DNA of 5,152 bases from Methylovirgula sp. (GTDB lineage Bacteria; Pseudomonadota; Alphaproteobacteria; Rhizobiales; Beijerinckiaceae): the NCBI GenBank assembly GCA_030040215.1, contig JASHUD010000191.1, forward strand, positions 1-5,152, in the 5' to 3' direction. This document shows positions 1-5,152 of the stretch, piece by piece. Each line of letters opens with the position of its first letter. Position 1 is the first letter of the stretch. The position numbers were made by a program, and so were the translations under genes. The notes under the pieces were generated by a model. That model saw nothing but the letters and a program-made list of their open reading frames with translations, searched no databases and was not told the origin of the DNA.

Positions 1-1647
1 CTTGCCGGCGCCGTCGCGCTGCTGCTCTGGGGCCTGCATATGGTCCAGAGCGGGATTCAGCGCGCCTTCGGCCCCGATCTGCGGCGCGGGCTCGGCCGAG
101 CGTTCGGCAATCGGCTCAAAGCATTTGCCTCCGGGCTCGGCGTCACCGCGATTCTGCAAAGCAGCACGGCGACCGGCCTGATGGTGGCCGGCTTCGCCGC
201 CGGCGGCCTCGTCGATCTCGTCCCGGCGCTCGCCGTGATGCTCGGCGCCAATGTCGGCACGACGCTCATCGTCCAGCTTCTCTCGCTGAATTTGGCGGCG
301 GCCGCGCCGCTCCTGCTCGTCGTCGGCCTCATGATGTTCCGGCAGGGCAATGCCAGCCGCACGCGCGATTTGGGTCGCGTGGCCATCGGCCTTGGGCTCA
401 TGCTTTTGGCGCTGAGCCAGCTTCTGCAGATCGTCACGCCCTACGAAGACGTGCCGAGCCTGCGCATCCTGCTCGGCGCCGTGGCGACGCAGCCGATGAT
501 TGCTCTCCTCTTCGGGGCGCTGGTGACCTGGGCGGCGCATTCGAGCGTCGCGATCGTGCTGCTCGTCATGTCGTTTGCGACCAAGGGCGTCATTCCGCTC
601 GACACCGGACTGGCGCTGGTTCTCGGCGCCAACATCGGTTCGGCGCTCAACCCGGTGCTGGAGACGCCGCGCGGCGGCGATCGGGCCGGAGCGCGCGTCG
701 CGCTCGGCAATCTCTTCAACCGGCTGCTCGGCGCGGCGATCTTCTTGCCGCTCATCGATTGGATTGGGCCGCAGCTGCTGCGCTTCGAGCCCAATCTCGG
801 GCGCGCCGTGGCCGACTTCCATCTGGCGTTCAACGTCGCGATGGCGCTCCTCTTCCTGCCGTTGCTGCAACCCTTTGCAAAGCTTTTGCGCTACTGCCTG
901 CCGGCGCGCATCGAGCCGCAAGATCCTTCGCGCCCGCTCTACCTCGATCCGGCCGCGCTCGAGACGCCGGCGATCGCGCTCGGCAATGCGGCCCGCGAAG
1001 CATTGCGCTTGATCGACATCCTCGAAGAGATGCTAAACGGCGTGGCCAGTGCGCTGGCGCAGAGCGATCGACAGAAAATCGTCGAAACGCGCCGCATGGA
1101 CGATATTCTCGATCGGCTGAACAGCGCGATCAAAGCCTACCTCGTTGCCGTCGATCCGGAGGCGCTGAGCGAGGAGGACGACAAGCGCCTCGCTTCGATC
1201 CTTGCCTTTACAACCAATCTGGGGCTTGCCGGGGATGCGATCGATCGTAGCGCCATGGGGACTTTGGCGCGCCAGCTCAAGCGCGGGCTGGTGCTTGCCA
1301 GAGGCGGCCGCGCCGAAGTGCGCACGATGCTCGATCGGCTGGGCGCCAACCTGCGTCTCGCCGCAACCGCCTTCATGACCGGCGATAATCGGGCTGCCCG
1401 GGCGCTCGCCGACGAAAAGGCGATCTTCCGGGACATCGAGGCGAAGGCGACGGCGGCGCATTTCCGGCATCTGCGCGAATTGCGGCCGGCGGCCGTCGAG
1501 ACGAACACGTTGCATCTCGATCTGCTGCGCGCGCTCAAAAGCGTGAACGATTACCTTGTCTCCGGCGCCGCCTATCCGATCTTGGAGGAGCGCGGCGAAC
1601 TCCTGCAAACCCGGCTGCGCGCCAAGCCCGGCAAAGATGCGCGCTAG
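1..1647 (+). CDS. Na/Pi cotransporter family protein with C-terminal PhoU-like domain (5' end outside window)
   Basis: Inner-membrane sodium-coupled phosphate transporter of the NptA/PF02690 type. The frame is open from base 1, and the 13 residues before the first ATG (position 40) are hydrophobic and continue the first membrane segment, so the true start lies upstream; 548 residues are visible. Numbering from that ATG, the two inverted Na/Pi repeats are recognisable. The first has QSST at 40-43 followed by GANVGTT at 69-75. The second has HSS at 167-169 followed by GANIGSALNP at 196-205. Hydrophobic segments run to about residue 285. Residues about 305-520 are helical and charged, as in a PhoU-like regulatory domain; a role in phosphate sensing is inferred from the family. 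The gene ends in TAG, converging on the DUF465 gene 14 bases away. The Gln of the second QSS motif is replaced by His. Direction of transport and the true substrate cannot be settled from sequence. Confidence 0.93.
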   Translation, partial: LAGAVALLLWGLHMVQSGIQRAFGPDLRRGLGRAFGNRLKAFASGLGVTAILQSSTATGLMVAGFAAGGLVDLVPALAVMLGANVGTTLIVQLLSLNLAAAAPLLLVVGLMMFRQGNASRTRDLGRVAIGLGLMLLALSQLLQIVTPYEDVPSLRILLGAVATQPMIALLFGALVTWAAHSSVAIVLLVMSFATKGVIPLDTGLALVLGANIGSALNPVLETPRGGDRAGARVALGNLFNRLLGAAIFLPLIDWIGPQLLRFEPNLGRAVADFHLAFNVAMALLFLPLLQPFAKLLRYCLPARIEPQDPSRPLYLDPAALETPAIALGNAAREALRLIDILEEMLNGVASALAQSDRQKIVETRRMDDILDRLNSAIKAYLVAVDPEALSEEDDKRLASILAFTTNLGLAGDAIDRSAMGTLARQLKRGLVLARGGRAEVRTMLDRLGANLRLAATAFMTGDNRAARALADEKAIFRDIEAKATAAHFRHLRELRPAAVETNTLHLDLLRALKSVNDYLVSGAAYPILEERGELLQTRLRAKPGKDAR

Positions 1648-1661
1648 GCGAGCGCGCTCGC
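1648..1661. repeat. Perfect 14-bp palindrome filling the gap between two convergent stop codons
   Basis: GCGAGCGCGCTCGC reads identically on both strands and occupies exactly the space between the TAG of the Na/Pi cotransporter gene and the TAA of the DUF465 gene. As RNA it could fold into a five-base-pair GC stem (GCGAG with CTCGC) closed by a four-base CGCG loop, from either strand. Position and symmetry suit a bidirectional transcription end signal. There is no run of T after it on either strand, so it is not a classical intrinsic terminator, and a chance GC-rich palindrome remains possible. Confidence 0.45.
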
Positions 1662-1880
1662 TTACGCGATAATGTCCGGCGTCAACTGGTCCTCGATGCG
1701 GCCGATCTTGTCGCGCAGGAATAATTTGCGCTTCTTCAGGCGCTGGATCTGCAGTTGGTCGGCGGCGGAAACATCGGCCAACGCTTCAATCGCCGAATCG
1801 AGGTCACGATGCTCCTGGCGCAGGCGTTCAAGCTCCGCGCGCAAGGCCACGCGTTCCTCGGCGCTCAGTTTGTCAGCCAT
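1662..1880 (-). CDS. DUF465 (YdcH-like) small coiled-coil protein
   Basis: A 72-residue, highly charged, all-helical protein of the DUF465/YdcH family, which has no firmly established biochemical role. Family features are an N-terminal helix with heptad-like Leu/Ala spacing (residues 7-35), the EHRDLD segment at 24-28 onward, and the second helix carrying LKKRKLFLRDKI at 48-59. Together these predict a helical hairpin or coiled coil. There is no signal peptide or membrane segment, so it is probably cytoplasmic. The start at 1880 (encoding MADKLS) is chosen because its length and first residues match the family. The frame runs open to an ATG at 1976, but those extra 32 residues look unlike the family. 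No strong ribosome binding site precedes the chosen ATG. It lies 114 bases downstream of the hydrolase gene on the same strand, with a small hairpin between, so co-transcription is uncertain. Confidence 0.88.
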   Translation of the reverse strand: MADKLSAEERVALRAELERLRQEHRDLDSAIEALADVSAADQLQIQRLKKRKLFLRDKIGRIEDQLTPDIIA

Positions 1881-1934
1881 GTCACGCGAATCTCGAGCGT
1901 AGGCGATCAATCCCGATGCTGAGCGCGAATTAGA

Positions 1935-1950
1935 GCACGCCGGAGCGTGC
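1935..1950 (-). terminator. Small GC hairpin between hydrolase and DUF465 genes, possible terminator
   Basis: A six-base inverted repeat (GCACGC and GCGTGC on the plus strand) with a four-base loop lies in the 114-base gap between the hydrolase stop and the DUF465 start. Read on the minus strand, the stem is followed by TCTAATT, a weak T-containing tail. It could end hydrolase transcription or be part of the DUF465 leader. The stem is short and the tail poor, so confidence is low. The remainder of the gap shows no convincing promoter. Confidence 0.3.
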
Positions 1951-1994
1951 CTGAAAATGGCCTGGCGCAGATCCAATGCGCGCGACGCCGGCGA

Positions 1995-3164
1995 TCATTG
2001 CTTCGGCGGCCAACTGAAATCATCGGCGCGGCCGGGCTTTGCGGCGGGCGGCTTACCCGCCGCAAACGTCTGCTCGATCAGATTCTGCGCCGCGCCAGCA
2101 TCGGCCGCGGCCGGCGTGGCGAGCTGTCCGCCCGGAGCAAGCGCCGGGCCGGTCAACGGCAGAACCGGGCCGATCGGCGGCTTCACCGGCGGCGCGACGG
2201 CCGCGCTCGCCGGAGCATTGGTGCCGGCCGGGTTCGTCGTCTCGATCTTCGCCAGAGCGGCGTCGCCCTGCAGCTTGCCGGAGTCGAGGATCTGACGAAT
2301 ATCGGGAGCGACGAAACTCGCGAGTTTGAGCGCGCCCGCCCGAGTGAAATGAATCCCGTCGAGCGAGCGCAGCCGCACGACCTGACCGTTGACGTCGGGA
2401 CCGAAGGGGCTGAACTGGCCCTTGTCGTCGCCGAACGCGTCCCAGATGTCGATGTAGGTCGCACCGTTCTTGGTCGCATGTTCGCGATAGACGTCGTTGA
2501 GCGCCACCATTTCGCTCGACAGGCGGTCGCTCTTCATGATCGGCAGCCCGACCCATAGCAGCGGGATCTTGGCGTCGCGGAACATCGCGCTGATCGCGTC
2601 GACCCGCGCCGCGTAAAGATCGTTCCATTTCGGCGAGCCGGGATCCTGATAAGTTCCGTCCGTGTCGCGCAAAGGCTGATGGTCGTTGCTGCCGATCAGC
2701 ATCACCGCGACGTTGATCTTCTGGCCGCTCGTAATGAGATCATGGGCGGCCTTCGTCCAGTCGTAGAAATCGTCGCGGACGAGGCCCGAGTCTTCGCGCG
2801 CCTGGCGCAATACGCCGACTTCCGGCCGGTCGCTCAGCGATTCCGTTAGGCCTTGGGCGAGCAACTGGCCGAGCGAATCACCCATGACCGCGACGAAGAA
2901 GGTCGGCGGCACGGCCGGTTTGGTTTGCACCTTCTCGACGGGCGGATGCGGTCTGGCGGGACGATAGCGTGGCCACTGGCCGTAGCCATAACCGGGCGAC
3001 GGCGGTGGCTGAAACATTTGTTGGAACCAATTCAGCGGGTTGAAGCCCTGGGCTTGCGCCGTGAGAGTTCCGTCGGCGGCAAGCCAAAGGGCGACGGCGG
3101 AGAGGATCGCAACGAACTTGCGTATCCCATTCCAAATCCTTTTGCTTTGCCGGTGAGTCGCCAT
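1995..3164 (-). CDS. Secreted SGNH-fold hydrolase, DUF459 domain
   Basis: A predicted 389-residue exported esterase- or acyltransferase-like enzyme of the SGNH superfamily, DUF459 branch. A basic start (residues 1-16) and hydrophobic core (17-30) form a signal peptide, with a plausible cleavage after AQA at 36-38. A Pro/Tyr/Gly-rich linker (52-87) precedes the catalytic domain at about 88-295. This carries block I GDSLG at 95-99 (nucleophile Ser97), block III GSND at 158-161, and the C-terminal DGIH at 269-272 giving catalytic Asp269 and His272. An Ala/Pro-rich low-complexity tail covers about 310-380. The substrate is unknown; by analogy with other periplasmic SGNH proteins it may act on acyl groups of envelope polysaccharide or peptidoglycan, which is inference. 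A GTG at 3209 would add 15 residues, but it has no ribosome binding site, would bury the signal peptide, and lies within a candidate promoter. The ATG at 3164 is preferred although its own binding site is weak. Confidence 0.9.
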   Translation of the reverse strand: MATHRQSKRIWNGIRKFVAILSAVALWLAADGTLTAQAQGFNPLNWFQQMFQPPPSPGYGYGQWPRYRPARPHPPVEKVQTKPAVPPTFFVAVMGDSLGQLLAQGLTESLSDRPEVGVLRQAREDSGLVRDDFYDWTKAAHDLITSGQKINVAVMLIGSNDHQPLRDTDGTYQDPGSPKWNDLYAARVDAISAMFRDAKIPLLWVGLPIMKSDRLSSEMVALNDVYREHATKNGATYIDIWDAFGDDKGQFSPFGPDVNGQVVRLRSLDGIHFTRAGALKLASFVAPDIRQILDSGKLQGDAALAKIETTNPAGTNAPASAAVAPPVKPPIGPVLPLTGPALAPGGQLATPAAADAGAAQNLIEQTFAAGKPPAAKPGRADDFSWPPKQ

Positions 3165-3188
3165 AATGTTCTTGCCGATCAAGGCATC

Positions 3189-3217
3189 ATTATCCCGCTC
3201 TTTGGCCACGAAGTTAA
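3189..3217 (-). promoter_or_regulatory. Candidate sigma70-type promoter for the hydrolase gene
   Basis: On the minus strand TTAACT (3217-3212) and GATAAT (3194-3189) are separated by exactly 17 bases. They match the -35 and -10 consensus at about four and five of six positions. Transcription would begin near 3182, giving a short leader of about 18 bases before the ATG at 3164. This fits the choice of that ATG and makes the upstream GTG at 3209 unlikely, as it would lie between the two boxes. It suggests the hydrolase is expressed separately from the nickel/cobalt transporter gene. It is predicted by eye only. Confidence 0.4.
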
Positions 3218-3251
3218 GGGGTGAATAGGCTTAGCTCAAGCTCTTCGGTCC

Positions 3252-4361
3252 TCAAGCGCCGGGGGTGTTGACCCCCATGAAATACGCGGCGAGCAGGCCG
3301 CATCCGAACAACAGCACGCAGAGTGCCGCTCCGACCTCGATCAGGCGGCCGATGATCTCGGCCCTTGCGGATTCCTTGCCGGAGAACCGGACAGCCATCT
3401 TCTTGGCGAAGACCGCCATAACCGCGAGCCCGCCCGTTGTGACCGCCGTGCCGAGCGACATGACGAAAACCGCCGCCACGCCGACCGCAAACATGCCCCG
3501 TGCCACGGCGAAGACCAGAATGAGGATTGCCCCGGAACAAGGTCGCGCACCGGCCGTGATGATCGTCACGGCCGCCGATTTCCAGGAAAAGCCGTCGCCG
3601 AGCTGTTTCGGGTCGGGGATATGACAATGAGCGCAGTCCGGACCGTGAACCTGATCGAACGAGCCGTCATCGGCGAAGAACGTTGCTTGTTTCTGTTGCG
3701 GGAAACCCGCCCCCGCCGATGCGCCCGCGAACAGATGCATGACCGGCACGACCCGCGCCGCCCAGTGACGTCGCACCGTTGAGGCCAGCGCCGCGCCTTT
3801 GGTCGCGAGCAGCACGGTGCCGAGGAGAATAATGCCGCAATAGGCCGCAAGCTCGAGATCCTCGGCGGCGGCATTCATACGTTGCGCCGTGACCCTGAAA
3901 ATCCCTGCGGCCGCACCCACGAGGGCAATGGCGACGATGCCCTGAAAGATTGCCGCGAGCAGCGAAATGACGAGACCGCGCCGCAGCGCCCGCTCGTTGG
4001 AGACCATGTAAGAGGTGACGACGGCCTTGCCGTGCCCGGGGCCCGCGGCATGGAAGACGCCATAGGCGAAACTCAACCCGGCGAGCAGAGAAAACGCGGC
4101 GTGGTGGGCCTTAACCGCACGCAAGGCGCTCGTCAGCATGAGCGAATAGCTGCTCTCCTGCGCGATGATCCACGCCGTCAGTCCCGAAACGCGACCAACC
4201 GCGCCTTCGTCGCCGCCGACCTCGAAAGGATGATGAAAGCCCTGCGCCATCGCACCGTCGCGGCACGCCAGAAGGAGAAGGAAAAGCAGCGCGCCCGCCG
4301 CGATCCGACCATAGGCGAATTGCGGAGCGGAGCAGGGCGTGAATTTCAGCTTGGGTCTCAG
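3252..4361 (-). CDS. NicO-family nickel/cobalt transporter (RcnA-like), apparent CTG start
   Basis: A polytopic inner-membrane transporter of the NicO/RcnA family (Ni2+/Co2+ or related metals); direction of transport is not readable. Numbering from the CTG at 4361 (369 residues), residues 1-39 form a signal peptide with basic residues, a Leu-rich core at 24-32 and cleavage site AMA at 37-39. Conserved family motifs are HAAGPGHGK at 104-112, whose His residues are the expected metal ligands, and RPCSG at 273-277. About six membrane segments lie near 88-107, 128-155, 169-190, 261-287, 289-319 and 336-363. A loop at about 215-260 contains CAHCH at 243-247. The first ATG in frame (4250) falls at the cleavage site, lacks a ribosome binding site and would remove the signal peptide. 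No ATG, GTG or TTG exists between it and the in-frame stop at 4409-4407. CTG at 4361 follows a strong ribosome binding site 16 bases after the DUF1007 stop. If CTG is wrong, the minimal gene is 3252-4250 (332 residues). Confidence 0.88.
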   Translation of the reverse strand: MRPKLKFTPCSAPQFAYGRIAAGALLFLLLLACRDGAMAQGFHHPFEVGGDEGAVGRVSGLTAWIIAQESSYSLMLTSALRAVKAHHAAFSLLAGLSFAYGVFHAAGPGHGKAVVTSYMVSNERALRRGLVISLLAAIFQGIVAIALVGAAAGIFRVTAQRMNAAAEDLELAAYCGIILLGTVLLATKGAALASTVRRHWAARVVPVMHLFAGASAGAGFPQQKQATFFADDGSFDQVHGPDCAHCHIPDPKQLGDGFSWKSAAVTIITAGARPCSGAILILVFAVARGMFAVGVAAVFVMSLGTAVTTGGLAVMAVFAKKMAVRFSGKESARAEIIGRLIEVGAALCVLLFGCGLLAAYFMGVNTPGA

Positions 4362-4367
4362 GGTTCT

Positions 4368-4373
4368 TCCTTC
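4368..4373 (-). promoter_or_regulatory. Ribosome binding site deciding the NicO start
   Basis: GAAGGA on the minus strand lies in the 16-base gap between the DUF1007 stop and the NicO frame, six bases before the CTG at 4361. This is close to ideal sequence and spacing. No other usable start codon follows it in the NicO frame until 4250, more than 110 bases away. It is the main reason for placing translation initiation at CTG. Confidence 0.65.
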
Positions 4374-4377
4374 GCGA

Positions 4378-5016
4378 TTATGGACAGGCGATGAACACGC
4401 GACTTGCTAATTTCTCGCCGAAGTCGGAGCCCGGCGACAGATTGGCGAAGAACGCTTCCGACAATTTTTTCGTGGCGTCCAGGTCGAGCGGATCGGCGCC
4501 GAGCACGCTGGACGAGCAGCCTTTCGGCGCGCCGATTAGTTCTACCGGCACTTTGTCGTCGAGGCTGAAGGCGACGAAATAGGTGGGATCGTAGACCTGA
4601 AAGGTGAACGCCTTGCCGGGATCGGTCGGCTGTTTGAGCGGAAGGGTAAAAGTCAGCATGACAAGTTTATCCGGCCGTTCCTCAAGCGAGTAATCGGTCG
4701 GCGCTCCGAACTCGACTTTTGTGCCGGCGATTTTCGCAAATGTAAAATAGTCGAATTCGGCGAGCGATTGGACGTTCGTCTTGGCGAGCGGCGCGAGTTC
4801 TTCCTTGGTGGCGAGCTGTCCGTCCTTGCCGAGCCCCTGGGTTGCGAAGGCCGAATACATGTCGTCGAACACCCAGGCGCCGCGGATCGCCGCGATGCGG
4901 CCCTGGTTGTCGAAGATCACGTCCTCGCGCGCCGTCACCCAGACGTGCGGATGCGCGAAGGCCGGCGCGCTGAGACTCGCCAAGAAAAGCGCGAGAGCGA
5001 ACCGGAATATGCGCAT
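4378..5016 (-). CDS. DUF1007 family periplasmic protein, partner of the NicO transporter
   Basis: A 212-residue secreted protein of the DUF1007 family, commonly found next to NicO/RcnA-type transporters and often labelled an uncharacterised transport-system periplasmic component. The signal peptide is clear: MRIFR, a hydrophobic core at 6-18, and cleavage after AFA at 19-21. The mature protein should therefore begin His22-Pro-His24-Val-Trp, the family's hallmark. The aromatic segment YDPTYF at 142-147 is another family feature. Two cysteines, 167 and 211, could form a disulfide in the periplasm. A metal-binding or metal-delivery role is inferred from the histidines and the neighbour, not demonstrated. 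The start at 5016 has an AAGG five bases upstream. A TTG at 5088 in the same frame would add 24 residues in front of the signal peptide and is unlikely. The gene ends 16 bases before the NicO start, so the two are probably one operon, with DUF1007 first. Confidence 0.92.
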   Translation of the reverse strand: MRIFRFALALFLASLSAPAFAHPHVWVTAREDVIFDNQGRIAAIRGAWVFDDMYSAFATQGLGKDGQLATKEELAPLAKTNVQSLAEFDYFTFAKIAGTKVEFGAPTDYSLEERPDKLVMLTFTLPLKQPTDPGKAFTFQVYDPTYFVAFSLDDKVPVELIGAPKGCSSSVLGADPLDLDATKKLSEAFFANLSPGSDFGEKLASRVFIACP

Positions 5017-5152
5017 GGCGGCCTTGGTGATCGGCGCACGCCGAGAAGAATCGGAAGCGCCGTTAGTTGCCAGCCGAACTCTGGCCAAAGCGAGGCGAGC
5101 CGCGGCGCTCGCGGCCGATCCAAAGTCGCAGTTCGCGCATCCGGTTGTGGCC
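5017..5152. other. Region upstream of DUF1007, no supported gene
   Basis: These 136 bases should contain the leader, and perhaps the promoter, of the DUF1007-NicO unit. A weak ribosome binding site (AAGG on the minus strand, 5025-5022) sits five bases before the DUF1007 ATG. An inverted repeat GCGAGC/GCTCGC (5095-5100 and 5107-5112) has a six-base spacer and could end transcription of an unseen upstream minus-strand gene, though no T run follows. The minus-strand frame ending in TAA at 5065-5063 is open to the window edge (29 residues) and might be the tail of such a gene, but its sequence resembles nothing I recognise. I found no clear promoter or metal-regulator operator. Confidence 0.4.

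Noticed and set aside
1033..1608. 191-residue minus-strand open frame opposite the PhoU-like domain
   Set aside because: Antisense shadow of the Na/Pi cotransporter gene; no family features and no independent start signals.
1888..1892. GANTC (CcrM-type methylation) sites just upstream of DUF465, and again at 5048-5052 upstream of DUF1007
   Set aside because: The motif is short and expected by chance many times in a window of this size; no clustering was apparent.
1947..2558. 203-residue plus-strand open frame opposite the SGNH hydrolase
   Set aside because: It lies fully antisense to a gene with clear catalytic motifs, is Arg-rich as expected of a GC-rich shadow frame, and shows no domain.
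3621..3635. Reading the CAHCH motif as evidence that this gene encodes a cytochrome c
   Set aside because: The protein is plainly a NicO transporter with multiple membrane segments; a lone CxxCH without a cytochrome fold does not support heme attachment.
3882..4394. 170-residue plus-strand open frame opposite the NicO gene
   Set aside because: Charged, low-complexity shadow translation with no recognisable motif, antisense to conserved NicO membrane segments.
4935..5123. 62-residue minus-strand frame overlapping the DUF1007 start
   Set aside because: Overlaps the DUF1007 signal peptide in another frame, TTG start without a ribosome binding site, Arg/Ser/Pro-rich shadow composition.
5017..5151. 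DUF1007 frame is open all the way to the window edge, suggesting a longer protein
   Set aside because: The added residues would precede a complete signal peptide and resemble nothing; the ATG at 5016 has a ribosome binding site and gives the usual family length.

Overview
The window is GC-rich with dense coding. Its gene content (Na/Pi cotransporter with PhoU-like tail, DUF465, DUF459-type SGNH hydrolase, NicO transporter with DUF1007 partner) suggests an alphaproteobacterium, most likely of the Hyphomicrobiales (Rhizobiales). That placement is inferred from protein families and base composition only; no rRNA or tRNA gene is present to confirm it.

Layout. Positions 1-1647 (+) hold the 3' part of a Na+/phosphate cotransporter gene that begins upstream of the window. 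It converges on four genes that all read on the minus strand. In transcription order these are: DUF1007 periplasmic protein (5016 to 4378), NicO-family nickel/cobalt transporter (4361 or 4250 to 3252), secreted SGNH hydrolase with a DUF459 domain (3164 to 1995), and the small DUF465 coiled-coil protein (1880 to 1662). The two stop codons where the strands meet are separated by 14 bases, and those bases form a perfect palindrome. Positions 5017-5152 hold no gene I can support.

Function. DUF1007 and NicO form a two-gene unit and probably work together: a secreted, histidine-starting, putative metal-binding protein beside a membrane transporter for nickel, cobalt or a similar divalent metal. The hydrolase has its own candidate promoter and is probably a separate unit acting on an envelope glycan or ester substrate. 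DUF465 is separated from it by a 114-base gap containing a small hairpin. The phosphate transporter is on the opposite strand and has no evident functional link to the others.

Most of the window is ordinary chromosomal housekeeping and transport DNA. I found no phage, IS, CRISPR or defence genes. The points most worth a second look are: the NicO gene has no ATG, GTG or TTG able to encode its signal peptide and appears to start at CTG behind a strong ribosome binding site; a CxxCH motif in a NicO loop; and the predicted N-terminal histidine of mature DUF1007.
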